A stretch of 64,000 bases of DNA from Theocolax elegans (taxonomy: Eukaryota; Arthropoda; Insecta; Hymenoptera; Cerocephalidae). The stretch is taken from NCBI GenBank assembly GCA_026168455.1, contig CM047428.1, positions 41,083,769 through 41,147,768 of the forward strand. The letters are read 5' to 3'. The position numbers and the translations under genes are program-made. The notes under the pieces are model-generated. The model did not search any database and had not been told where the DNA came from. It was given only the letters and a program-made list of their open reading frames with translations. How positions within the stretch are numbered: position 1 is the first letter of the stretch; each line of letters starts with the position of its first letter. This document shows, one piece after another, positions 45,286-56,390 of the stretch.

Positions 45286-46831
45286 GTGTAATAGCTAGTG
45301 TTTTGGTTTCTTACTCAATTGACGACGTAGAGGGGATTAGGGGAGTAGTACGGGATTGAGTTCTTAACTACACAAATCGGTTCTGTGTGTTTTTTTCCTT
45401 ATCGTACATTGTTTGCAAAACAGCAATAAATGTAATACAATAATGATAAGGTTGTGCCGTATTTATAAGACATATTCTGGAGCCAATGATGACGTTCCCA
45501 AAGATGAGAAAATCAGGGAAAAGTAGATTGACTGCATTGGCCGAGTGGTTGTAATAAAAGTTGCTTCATCTGTAGTAAATATTTCAAACAAAATGATTAT
45601 ATTTATAAAATTTATGGTAATTCTGTCGAAAGGTTTTTAACACTTACTGCAATTCTACTTTCATCAGTAGATGATACTTATATGTATTTTATTTGTACGT
45701 ATTTGATGATGTCAATAGTTTTTGTTAAGCTAAGGTTTAATTTTTCAAATTTTAGGACTGTCATCTCCGAGTTAAATAAAGATTCACTTACATGTAATTT
45801 ACTTGAATCCTATAGATGAATTTCCTACTGTCTGCAGTAAATGGTATGTAATAGTATTTGTTTAGTATATTATATTTTTATAGTGATTTTATAGGATGCG
45901 CAATCTACAGAACCGCAATTTGTCAATACAAGTATTTTAATTTCCTTTGAAAATTCAAATAAAAACTGCAAATAACGTCAATAAATGAATGACACGAATA
46001 ATAAATGAAATATATTTAAATCAATTGATAAGACCAGCATGAAGGCAAAACGCATTTGCAATTATAAGGTACATTGGTGACTTAACTAGAGATAATTTTA
46101 CGTCTGAAATAAATTGGAATTAGGAGTGTGCGGATACCCTAAAGGTCGGGTTACCTGATTCGAAAACCCGACCCGTCGAGTCAGGAAATTCTCTTTCTTT
46201 TATTTTCATTGTCAAAAATGAAAGCAAGTTTTCAATAGGAATTACGAGGAAAAAATATATTACTATATAATTATTGCATATATAAAATGGAATGTTTTCT
46301 CTATATATTATTACCAAAAACTTCTCCGCTGCCGCCGCCGACGCAGTGTCAGTATAACTAACAAAAAACAAAATAAAAATATTTCGCGAATTTTTAAAGT
46401 ATTACAGTTAAATGCTAATCATAATACAATTATTGATTATCTACCTATATATTAACATCCTTTAATACATAATCAATCATTTAGATAATTCCAAAAAAAA
46501 CGAATGAAAACTTATTTTTAAAATAGATATTACAAGTATTCAATTATATAAGTAATTGAAAAGACCAAGATCTTTCAAACTTTTTTTAACAATTTTACAT
46601 AAAATTTAGGTACACGTCACTATTATGTAATGTCTTGTTAGCAAGTTTAACACAAGTTGTTTTCAAAAATTGTGTAGCAAGTTTTAACGAAGTTTTGCCT
46701 GTGCAACTCTGTCTATTGGGGTACTTTTTCATTAGAATTGACCAGCGGAAGCGTTGGTAGGCATAAAAAATTCGAAATACTGAAATATATGCATTGGCCG
46801 TGAATAACAACTAAAAAAATTATTTTTGATA
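45286..46831. other. Non-coding, nothing secure
   Basis: Contains a GC-richer patch with CGGGTTACC/AACCCGACCCG (46147-46175), perhaps an old repeat fragment. No ORF with recognisable homology. Confidence 0.5.
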
Positions 46832-47070
46832 TAAGCGGAATTCTTTTTAAATATGCTTCAAGAAGAAAATCCGATAGGTTCAATGCGATTCCTTCAGAAT
46901 CGAACTGAAATCTTATTGATTTTCGAATATTGATCTTTTTAGTTGTACTGACTCATTTTTTACAAAAAGGAATTCCGCTCAATTATAGAAGAATTCATTC
47001 GCTTACAGAAGAATTACATTGGGGCAAATAGATTTTCTTCTTGAGGCATAGTTAAAAAGAATTCCGCTTA
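46832..47070. mobile_element. MITE with about 38-bp TIRs (239 bp)
   Basis: TAAGCGGAATTCTTTTTAAA at the left pairs with the right end (AGAATTCCGCTTA, ending at 47070), and CTTCAAGAAGAAAATC pairs with GATTTTCTTCTTGAGG. Confidence 0.85.
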
Positions 47071-47093
47071 AAACAAAAATCCATTTTTTCCAG

Positions 47094-47228
47094 TGACCGA
47101 AAAATTCGAACTACCCGAAATAATTGGACTACACGAAAAAATTCAAACTACCCGAAATAGTCGGGCTATACGAAAAATTCGGACTACCCGAAATTGTCGA
47201 GTACTCCGGAATTTTCGAGTCCCGAAAA
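47094..47228. repeat. Short imperfect tandem repeat, about 21-bp unit
   Basis: Repeats of GACTACCCGAAATNNTCGGR with AAAAATTCG variants, about six copies. Confidence 0.7.
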
Positions 47229-47790
47229 TATACAAACCCAATCGAGGTACCAGCTCACCTCTAGTTGGAATATTGTTAAAAAGTATGTAGAAGACAGCAA
47301 GAAAAATGAAAAAATGTTAAGTCAGCATATTCGACAAACAACCAAAAGTGATATGATCATGGAGGCATCACTTTTTTCAAATCATAAACTTATTTTGATT
47401 AATTTAATATTAAGTTCGTATTTTAATATTAGACTACATCACGAAGCAAAATTATCCTCAAGTAAAGCAGACAGAATAAGAAGTTTCAATTAACGATTTA
47501 TCTTCAAAAATCAGTAAAAATTGATTCTTACATCTTTTATAGACAAATTTCGATTTTAATACAATTTAAAAAATTTAGTTCACAATGTTTTATATTTTTA
47601 TTTTATTCATTTTTGTATTTTACTATAATTTACCAGTATTAATAGTTCATTAGTTTAAACATATTTGAATTCTAACCCCTCTTTTCATCGATGCTATTTC
47701 ATAACATTTCTGTCATTTTTGCCTATCCCACTCGTTGTAATGCGCGACAGATAGAAAACGACTCCACGCCTATCTCTTTACTCCAATGTC
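47229..47790. other. Unique stretch with an open frame of unknown nature
   Basis: The frame 47194-47493 on plus continues from the repeat into SSWNIVKKYVEDSKKNEKML and later IMEASLFSNHKLILINLILS. It has protein-like composition after 47255 but no recognised motif or real start. It may be a fragment of a transposon protein. The rest is AT-rich. Confidence 0.3.
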
Positions 47791-48250
47791 GGTTACAGAA
47801 TTATTCATAAGAATACGCAGTCTGTCTCTTATACGTTTATGGCCACTATAATAGCGGTACGATTATATATGTGAAGATACTTTATTAACTAAAAAGAGAT
47901 CTAATATCTATTTATAATAAGATGCAACTTAGTAGTAATTAAATGAAATGTATAAAACTAATACTTTGTTGCAGTATAATGAGATAACGAATTATGTCAA
48001 TCCCAAAAAGGAGAGATCTGCGATTGCTCGGTTGATAAGAGCGTCGGGCTCATAATTTGGAGGTCTCACGTTTGATCTTCGGCTCCGGCCGATTGCTACA
48101 AACACCAGTGGGGAAATAAATTTTTCAACAAGTGCTTTCTTTACAAAAACATCGCCATGCCTCCGTCATTGTCTAGCACCATGTTGGGTGTGCAAGTAGA
48201 TTGATATGAAGGTAGTTCATGTCGTATATATAGACATTTTTAAATGTAAT
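47791..48250 (+). repeat. 460-bp block also present at 52748-53207
   Basis: I see no difference between this and the second copy. The block holds a tRNA-like sequence (48009-48090) and ends 32 bp inside the left arm of the 48219-48856 foldback element. That suggests the copy at 52.7 kb was made from this locus or from a similar one. Confidence 0.9.
48009..48090 (+). ncRNA. tRNA-like sequence, Met-like anticodon loop CTCATAA
   Basis: D-arm-like GCTCGGTTGATAAGAGCG, loop CTCATAA with CAT anticodon, then AGGTC and a T-loop-like TTTGATC. The anticodon stem relies on G-T pairs and the T stem does not pair, so it is a pseudogene or SINE head. It is duplicated at 52966-53047. Confidence 0.5.
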
Positions 48251-48856
48251 TATTATTTTTAGTTCTATGAATATTATCAAATATATATCAAATGGAGGTA
48301 CAAGTGGAAAAGTGAAAGGTTTAGAAAGGAGTAATATTCTTTTATAAATAAATTTGTATGGTGGTTGCGCTGATATCGCTACCATATACAAAGTTCATGA
48401 CAGTACTGGAATTTTTTTGTTTTTTAACCAAATCGAACATATTTCGGCTTATTTTCTCCCTTAATAAATTTCATAAGGAGATACCGATAGTACCTAAGTA
48501 ATTAGAATCACTAATAAAGCGTAAGTGACAATTGTTAACAATTGTTTACTAATGAAAATTTTTTTAGTAAACAAATACGCTTTATAAGTGATTCTAATTA
48601 CTCAAGTCCTATCGGTATCTCCTTATGAAATTTATTAAGCAAGAAAATAAACCGAAATATGTTCGATTTGGATAAGAAACAAAAAAGATTCCAGTACTGT
48701 CATGAACTTTTTGTATGATAGCGATACGAATTTATTTATAAAAAATTATTATTCCTTTTTAAACCTTTGAATTTTCTACTTGTACCTCAATTTGAAATAT
48801 AATGTGGATAGAACTAAAAATAATAAATGCTTTTAAAAACGTCTAATAAACGACAT
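48219..48856. mobile_element. Foldback element (638 bp)
   Basis: ATGTCGTATATATAGAC at the left pairs with GTCTAATAAACGACAT at the right. The arms are about 300 bp (for example TTCATGACAGTACTGGAAT with ATTCCAGTACTGTCATGAA), with small indels. The centre contains the perfect 16-bp palindrome CAATTGTTAACAATTG. Confidence 0.88.
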
Positions 48857-49406
48857 AAGCCACCTTAAATAAAATTTTTAAAAATTTGGAAAAGGGCTTG
48901 ACAATTATAATTATTGATCTTTTATTTGGTATTTAATAGTTTAAAAATGACCTTGAAAATTACCATATTAGTGCCTGGCATCATGTACCAACTATATACA
49001 AAGTTTATATCGCTGGTGAACCAATATATTGGTTTTCTGGGTCTATAGAGGTTAAGAAAATTATTAAATACAGTAAATAGTTACCTGTTACACCAGTCTT
49101 CGGATAAAAGAAAGTAAACCATTCCTCAGGAATAAAACCATATCGTACTGGAGAAGGATGCTCCGGTCGCACGGGACGATAGTTATCATTTAAATTAGTT
49201 GAAAATAATTGAGGTCGTAATAGTGACCGTGCTGAATACGTTTTACCTATAAGTTTACAATTTATTGTTAATTTGTGTTTAATTTTCATTTACTACATCA
49301 ATGTATAAAATTGTACATGAATTCTTTCGAAATAAAAATGAAAGTATCAAAATATAAAAATAATTTATTTTTAAATTTTTTACTCTAAATCACTCGCGCA
49401 TGTATT
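48857..49406. other. AT-rich with one uncertain ORF
   Basis: A minus-strand frame at 49005-49289 ([15 protein letters not shown]) has mixed composition but no recognised motif. The phrase TRT-GAT-ATC-GCT near 49010 recalls the foldback arm. Nothing secure. Confidence 0.4.
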
Positions 49407-49591
49407 TATTACAAAGTATTATATGAATTTTAATCGGTATTTCCGAGCTAATTTGTATTGCTCAATATTTTGTCAAATATTGCACAAAACCGTTTTTATT
49501 AGCAACTTACTTGCATATCGCTAAGTCTTAAATGTTGCCAGAGATATTAGAAAATTAATTAAGGAAAGATCGAGAAAGAAAAAAATCAACA

Positions 49592-49662
49592 TCCCCAGGT
49601 CGGGATTGAACCAACAGTCTCCTGCTTACCGGGCAGTTGCCTTACCACTTGGCTACCGGGAA
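49592..49662 (-). tRNA. tRNA-like, anticodon GGT by position (Thr), left arm
   Basis: Acceptor TTCCCGG pairs with CTGGGGA, D stem GCC with GGC, anticodon stem CTGC with GCAG around the loop CCGGTAA, and T stem GTTGG with CCGAC. The A box reads TAGCCAAGTGG. The B box GGTTCAATCC fits the consensus. Position 33 is C where U is nearly universal, and the first anticodon-stem pair is A-G. It may be a functional relic, pseudogene or SINE head. Confidence 0.5.
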
Positions 49663-49770
49663 CCCGACGATTCCACGCACCTTGTAACTTGAAGTCTTTA
49701 TTTCTCGATATTTCCTTTAAACATTCCCCCTCTCCGCTTATCAAGGTACAAAGTGCGTGGAATCGTCGGG

Positions 49771-49842
49771 TTTCCGGTAGCCAAGTGGTAAAGCAACTGC
49801 CCGGTAAGCAGGAGACCGTCGGTTCGATCCCGACCTGGGGAC
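49771..49842 (+). tRNA. tRNA-like, anticodon GGT by position (Thr), right arm
   Basis: Acceptor TTTCCGG pairs with CTGGGGA (three G-T pairs), anticodon loop CCGGTAA, perfect T stem GTCGG/CCGAC with loop TTCGATC, and consensus A and B boxes (TAGCCAAGTGG, GGTTCGATCC). The D stem has one mismatch (GCC with AGC), unlike the left-arm copy. C33 is again abnormal. Confidence 0.5.
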
Positions 49843-50026
49843 GTTGATTTTTTCTTTCTCGATCTTTCCTTAATTAATTTTCTAATACCTCTGGCAACAT
49901 TTAAGACTTAGCAATATGCAAGTAAGTTGCTAATAAAGAGGGTTTTGTGCGATATTTGACAAAATATTGAGCAATACAAATTAGCTCGGAAATACCGATT
50001 AAAATTCATATAATACTTTGTAATAA

Positions 50027-50939
50027 TTCATTTTTGTGCTAACATTTAACTGGCAGCCACAGTAATATTTAACTATTTCTGTGCGGGAGGTTTGGATTAG
50101 AAAATAAATTCTTGATAAGAAATCTACGTAGCATTCTAATGGATATAATATTCTATAACCGATTTCTCAATATAATTAGTGTGGTTAAAAATAGTATTCA
50201 CCTTTCTATAATGAAACGAAGATAACTTTATTGAATACAAATTGTAAGTCTGCAGAAACGCGTCGTTTGCCACTCAAGGCACGCGAGTTTGCTGACACAC
50301 GCTTGATGGTCTAAATTATTATTTATGTGACGGGCACACACACTGTAGAGGAAATGATCTGGAGGATCTGAGACGATAGCTTATCTCATCATCTGGAGAA
50401 CCTTCTTTGGGATGCTCACATACCTGACGAAAAACGATAGATTTTTGTAATAACGGAAATTTGTCGAAATTGTACTACTCGATAAAACCGATCGGAAAGT
50501 TCTTGCTGTTGCACACGGTATCTCATCTCGGCTAAGAGTCTTACGCATAAACACTGTTTACACGTTACTTCTTGCTACTTACAATTAGTCCTCATGCGAG
50601 GATTATAAAGGGTCTTATGAACATGCTCGTAGATTCAATTATATCCAAGTCCTACTGTCCGATGTATTCAATATTAGGTAGGTAAACGTGGCTGTTCCTT
50701 TGGGAAATAGTGAAGGACAGTATTACGTCCTATGTTGCAAACTGATGCCATCAATAGCCCTGTATATTGTTCCTACTTTTTCCTATGTTTATAAAGAATT
50801 CTGTAAGCTGTTACAGCTATTCTTTCTTTACTCTAATGTTGTTTGTTTCGTAATTTATTAGTTTTCTTTACAGGTATAAACTGGATATCTGTGGGCGATG
50901 ACCTGGGCGCAAAGGCGAGTCATCTCATAATCATAATCG

Positions 50940-50940
<1 letters not shown>
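50027..50940. other. Non-coding, nothing recognised
   Basis: Unique sequence with no convincing ORF. It includes ACAC-rich and AT-rich patches. Confidence 0.5.

Positions 50941-50998
<58 letters not shown>
50941..50998. repeat. (TA)n microsatellite
   Basis: About 28 TA dinucleotides directly left of the foldback TIR. Confidence 0.95.
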
Positions 50999-51000
<2 letters not shown>

Positions 51001-52651
51001 GTGGTTCTCTGTAACATCGAAGATGAAAAAAATAAATATTGCTATAACTGTGGGAATCTGTTTTAGAGGTATCCAGTAGTTCTCCTGAATTTTTTCAGAT
51101 TTTTTCTGGGCCATTATTTTAAGTTATAGAGAGTCAAAGTTGACATTTTAGCACTTTTTTGCATTATATGCCCATTTTCATGAATTTTTAGCTCACAGGG
51201 GATGCATTTTTCACTAAAAACATAAGTATGACTTTTTTTGTAAAATTTTCCGAACTTTTCATTAAAAATACTTTTAAAGACATAAATGTATGCTGTCACA
51301 CTCTTGTAAGCCATTTAAACCTTAAATAGTGAAAATCAGCAATTCTGCTCCGGACTCTGGTAACCTAATACTGTCTAAAAGATGTCTTTTTATAGTCAGA
51401 AACTGCCTAAAAATTTCCAGAGTGGGTCTGAATCATTAAGATCACTTATGGTCAAAATATCCGGGAAAAGTGCCCGAAATATTAATAGAAATGTATATTT
51501 GTTGCCTTATAACGATGAATCTATTACCATGATCATTGCAAAAAAATTTATGCACTTACCTTGGAATGGTAGAAAAGTATCTCCACTTGTTTCAGTATCC
51601 ATCTAATCCCCTGTAAGCTGCTAAAAATAAAAATATTATTATAAAATTATAAAAAATTATTTTTTAAACATTTATAATGCTGGATTTTTAGTTTTACATC
51701 CCTTACAAGAATTATAATACTAATCTGAAGGATTACTATAAAAGTATAAACATTATTATTATTATTATTCAGCAATACATTGTTTAGATTTCACAAACTT
51801 GTCACTGTCACGTTATCATATTATTCATTATAATTATATATCCGATTTATTTATATATCTTTTGTATTAAATACGTATATTCAGTTATTGTAATAATGAT
51901 GTTTATATATTTATAGTAATCCTTCAGATTAGTATTATAATTCTTGTAATGGATGTAAAACTAAAAAGTCAGCATTATAAATGTTTAAAAATTAATTTTT
52001 TACATTTGTATAATAATATTTGTATTTTTAGCAGCTTATAGGGGATTAGATGGATACTGAAACAAGTGAAGATGCTTTTCTACCACTCCAAGGTAAGTGC
52101 ACAAATTTTTTTGCAATGATCATGGTAATAGATTCATCGTTATAAGGCAACAAATATACATTTCTATTAATATTTCGGGCACTTTTCCCGGATATTTTGA
52201 CTATAAGTGATCTTAATGATTTAGACCCACTCTGGAAATTTTTAGGCAGTTTCTGACTATAAAAAGACATCTTTTAGACAGTATTAGGTTACCAGAGTCC
52301 GGAGCAGAATTGCTGATTTTCACTATTTAAGGTTTAAATGGCTTACAAGAGTGTGACAGCATACATTTATGTCTTTAAAAGTATTTTTAATGAAAAGTTC
52401 GGAAAATTTTACAAAAAAAGTCATACTTATGTTTTTAGTGAAAAATGCATCCCCTGGGAGCTAAAAATTCATGAAAATGGGCATATAATGCAAAAAAGTA
52501 CTAAAATGTCAACTTTGATTCTCTGTAACTTAAAATAATGGCCCAGAAAAAATCTGGAAAAATTCAGGAGAACTACTGGATACCTCTAAAACATATTCCC
52601 ACAGTTATAGCAATATTTATTTTTTTCATCTTCGATGTCACAGAGAACTAC

Positions 52652-52653
<2 letters not shown>
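50999..52653. mobile_element. Foldback element GGGTGGTTCTCTG, full copy (1655 bp)
   Basis: Starts GGGTGGTTCTCTGTAACATC and ends with the complement at 52653, with TA runs on both sides. Arms are about 765 bp (to about 51768 and from about 51891), nearly identical. Each arm has the same two shadow ORFs (66 and 74 codons). A half copy is at 8590-9352 and a terminal scrap (AGAGAACCACCC) at 53246-53257. Confidence 0.95.
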
Positions 52654-52683
<30 letters not shown>

Positions 52684-52685
<2 letters not shown>

Positions 52686-52747
52686 TAGGGGGGCTTTGCC
52701 CCCCTGCGCGCTTCGCGCGCCAACCCCCTATTTTTAATTTCGAAAAA
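52684..52747 (-). mobile_element. Helitron 3' terminus (copy 1)
   Basis: On the minus strand the sequence ends in two hairpins, GCGCGC-GAA-GCGCGC then GGGGGGC-AAA-GCCCCC, followed by CTAG and then T of a TA run. CTRR with an upstream hairpin and insertion at A^T are Helitron hallmarks. The matching 5' TC end is not identified. Confidence 0.85.
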
Positions 52748-53207
52748 GGTTACAGAATTATTCATAAGAATACGCAGTCTGTCTCTTATACGTTTATGGC
52801 CACTATAATAGCGGTACGATTATATATGTGAAGATACTTTATTAACTAAAAAGAGATCTAATATCTATTTATAATAAGATGCAACTTAGTAGTAATTAAA
52901 TGAAATGTATAAAACTAATACTTTGTTGCAGTATAATGAGATAACGAATTATGTCAATCCCAAAAAGGAGAGATCTGCGATTGCTCGGTTGATAAGAGCG
53001 TCGGGCTCATAATTTGGAGGTCTCACGTTTGATCTTCGGCTCCGGCCGATTGCTACAAACACCAGTGGGGAAATAAATTTTTCAACAAGTGCTTTCTTTA
53101 CAAAAACATCGCCATGCCTCCGTCATTGTCTAGCACCATGTTGGGTGTGCAAGTAGATTGATATGAAGGTAGTTCATGTCGTATATATAGACATTTTTAA
53201 ATGTAAT
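52748..53207 (+). repeat. Second copy of the 460-bp block, attached to a Helitron end
   Basis: Same as 47791-48250, including the tRNA-like sequence (52966-53047). It follows directly after the Helitron 3' terminus (about 64 bp) and is followed by three short repeats of AATCATTAA (53205-53245). This looks like sequence captured by a Helitron. Confidence 0.9.
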
Positions 53208-53257
53208 CATTAAACAGTAATCATTAAACGTGTAATCATTAAGAGAACCACCCATAT

Positions 53258-53647
53258 ATATGTATAAATAATTCGATTTTCGGGAACAAAAATATACGGT
53301 TTCTGTATTCGGTATATGCCGGTTTCTAAATTCTGCAACTTTTTGTGAAACTTTTTTTTGTATTAAAGCAGTATTTTCGAAAATAGATGGGAAGTTCCAA
53401 ACATTTTAAACACCGTGAATAAAGAATTCCGAAAATTTAATTTTCTATATCTCCAATAACCTAGAAATCCAGTAATTTAATTTTTTATTAAATTAATGTT
53501 TCATATTACTCAGCAAGCGAGAAATGCAATAAAATTAATTTTCCATATGGCCTTATAAGTGAGAAATGTAATAAAACCAATGTTTCATATTATCCTACAA
53601 GCGGCCCCATAAGCAAAAAATATATAATTTAATTTTCCACAATACTA
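53258..53647. other. AT-rich, weak internal repeats
   Basis: Phrases such as GAGAAATGYAATAAAA and TTTCATATTA recur between 53500 and 53640. No gene. Confidence 0.5.
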
Positions 53648-55030
53648 TGTAACGGAGTGAATCTTTGCCGGACCTTGCTCAGATTCCAGGATTCAGGTTT
53701 TAAGGAATTTGAAATAAAGTACCACTATTTATAATAAAGGATAATTATTATTAAGACTATGTACAGATATATAAAAAATAAACAAAGATATAGTGTAAGT
53801 GCTGCCAGCCCGCCTGGTCTTGGTCGGGTGAAATAGCTAATTAGTCTGCAATCAAAACAAGACAAAATACTTAATTATTACGCGATCTACGAACTTTACA
53901 ATGCTATCTTATAACTAGTTTCCTAAACGGACGCGACTAACGGGTATCGTGTATGCTCGCACGGTAATACGGTTCGGGCAAGTATGTATGTTCACGAGGA
54001 TATGGTCGGGATAACCCACGTGTGCTCACGAGGGTGCGGTCGGGATAATCTACGTGTGCTCACGAAGATACGGTCGGGATAATCCACGTGTGCTCACGAG
54101 GATGCGGTCGGGATAACCCACGTGTGCTCACGAGGGTGCGGTCGGGATAATCTACGTGTGCTCACGAAGATACGGTCAGGATAATCTACGTGTGCTCACG
54201 AAGATACGGTCGGGATAATCCACGTGTGCTCACGAGGATGCGGTCGGGATAATCTACGTGTGCTCACGAAGATACGGTCGGGATAATCCACGTGTGCTCA
54301 CGAGGATGCGGTCGGGATAATCTACGTGTGCTCACGAAGATACGGTCGGGATAATCCACGTGTGCTCACGAGGATGCGGTCGGGATAATCTACGTGTGCT
54401 CACGAAGATACGGTCGGGATAATCCACGTGTGCTCACGAGGATACGGTCGGGATAATCTACGTGTGCTCACGAAGATACGGTCGGGATAATCCACGTGTG
54501 CTCACGAGGATACGGTCGGGATAATCCACGTGCGCTCACGAGGATACGGACAGGATTAGACACCACGTGTGCTCACGAGGTGCCTACGGTAGGATGCGGT
54601 TACGGTAGCGGTCGGTACGGTATACGGTAACCGTGTTTACGAACGTGTGCTCACGAACGTATCCACGGTTGCTGCACTAGGTCGGAGAAACGGGCTGGTC
54701 GTGTGCTCACGGCCAGTCCGATCTGTCGTCCAGTTGCAGACTGACTACTGGTGGTTTCGGTGCGCCTTATATACCCGATTCTACGAGAGCGCGCATGCGT
54801 ATAGCGCCTGTCTCCCCACTCCGGACGGGGTCAATGAACTGGCGGGTAGGCACAGTAGTGGGGAGGCGGTCAATCTATTTATAGCGCGGTCGTTGAACTC
54901 GCGTTTAACGGCACGTGTCTATCGCGAGGCTATCTTAATATACTACGGACTTATTATTATTATACAATATATTAACAATTTAAAAAATAATTTTACGCAA
55001 TATTAGTGCGTGTGTTTATCACACGTCACA
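53648..55030 (-). mobile_element. Solo LTR B (1383 bp), same family as LTR A
   Basis: The 4-bp target duplication ACTA lies at 53644-53647 and 55031-55034. On the minus strand it runs TGTGACGTG ... CCGTTACA. It shares with LTR A the TATAAATAG and TATATAAGG boxes, the GAGTTCAACGACCGCG region, the 34-bp array and the end GATTCACTCCGTTAC. It lacks the hAT MITE and the long TA run. ORF 54647-55006 is chance. Confidence 0.92.
53995..54575 (-). repeat. 34-bp minisatellite inside LTR B, about 17 copies
   Basis: On plus the unit is ATAATCCACGTGTGCTCACG + AGGATACGGTCGGG. Alternating CCACG..AGGATGCGG and CTACG..AAGATACGG forms give a 68-bp dimer pattern. The same unit in LTR A has about 10 copies. Confidence 0.93.
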
Positions 55031-55034
55031 ACTA

Positions 55035-55986
55035 TTATATGACCACCCGTATATGTATATGCGTGATTTTACTTTAAGTGTACATGCCAAACATTTAAAA
55101 GGCTCAAATTTTAGATACAGACTAAAAATATTGTCCACCGTGTGCAAAACAAATATTAAGTGAAAATGTTAATTTGCCCCAGAGTTACACATGTTCAAAA
55201 AATGATTTTCATCAATTGTTCTCCATTTTGGATCCTTGATAACTTAAAATAGGTTATCTTTTTGTATTACATATTAAATGGGAAAAAATTTGAAAATATT
55301 CAATACAATTTTTTACCATTTCTAGAGAAACCTAATTTGCAGTAATGTGATTAGCTATCGATAACTCATCTGTATGACAGCATCAATATGCCCAATCTTA
55401 AACCAAATTATTTTTTATAACAATAGCATTTTAACAAAATTTGATTTAATATGGGATCTTGACTCAAACCAAAGATATATGAAACCAAATATATTCAGAA
55501 AATTAAAAAATTGTAAAAATAACACAATTTTAGGACTCAAGTGCCCATTTCATTCTATTTGGCAGTTATATTCAACAACTATTTTTCTGGACGAAACTCT
55601 TTTTCACATAATTATTTGTATTACATTATGTTCGTCTAATCTCAGCAATAAAACTACCAAACTAATAAATTTATTAAGCTTGTATTAAAAATAGATGAAT
55701 AAGTTTAATGTAACCGATGAAACTTGATAATAAGGTTTTATAACATTTTTCCTGGATTGTGTTTTATAGTTTACTTGATGATTACTATGTGATTTTAATT
55801 AATAATAATTAACATTAACTATCAAGAATAGTAAAAAAACAATATTCATTGAAAATGGTATAAAAACCCAAATAACAAGTTTCATCGGTTACACATTCAT
55901 GTATGCTTAATACATGTTTGTTGTAATTAATTATCTAACAGGAAGCTGAGTGAATATAAGAATAAATAATTATGTATATATATATA
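55035..55986. other. AT-rich, nothing recognised
   Basis: The 104-codon frame at 55374-55688 has AT-driven composition and no known motif. I do not support it as a gene. Confidence 0.5.
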
Positions 55987-55987
55987 T

Positions 55988-56052
55988 ACTAGGGGGGCTT
56001 CGCCCCCCTGCGCGCTTCGCGCGCCAACCCCCTATTTTTAATTTCGAAAATG
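55988..56052 (-). mobile_element. Helitron 3' terminus (copy 2)
   Basis: Same double hairpin and CTAG end as at 52684, one base different in the loop (GAA instead of AAA), inserted after A in a TA run. Similarity between the copies stops about 65 bp in, after TTTTTAATTTCGAAAA, as expected for non-autonomous Helitrons sharing only the end. Confidence 0.85.
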
Positions 56053-56390
56053 GTTTTTCGTAATAAATTTATTTTAAATAATGTTTCAAATTATATTACT
56101 TTTTCACTACCATGGACACCTTAGAAATTAAACCGATTCACACAACACCTTGGAGGTACTGTTATAATGCATTGGGGTTAATGCCAAAAATTTAATTTTT
56201 TTTTAAATACGATTACAATTTATAAATAAAAGTTTTTACCAAAATTTAGTATAATGAAATCAGAATAATAGTAATAAAAAAAATAAAGACATTAAATGTT
56301 AACTGTAAATTTTAAACTATATGAATTCCTATAAAGTTAAAATTTATATTTTAATAATTATAAATGTTAATGAAAATCGCCATGTTAAGG

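Larger units (their letters stand above)
49407..50026. mobile_element. Inverted-repeat element carrying two head-to-head tRNA-like sequences
   Basis: Arms of about 282 bp (49407-49688 and 49745-50026) are inverted copies. The outer ends are TTATTACAAAGTATTATATG and its complement. Each arm contains a 72-nt tRNA-like sequence, the left one on minus and the right one on plus. The 56-bp centre (49689-49744) is unique. Confidence 0.9.

Noticed and set aside
53995..54575. Regular 34-bp repeats that could be mistaken for a CRISPR array
   Set aside because: The units are contiguous with no unique spacers, lie inside an LTR, and the context is eukaryotic.
55374..55688. 104-codon plus-strand ORF
   Set aside because: Low-complexity AT-driven composition, no motif, no neighbours that support it.
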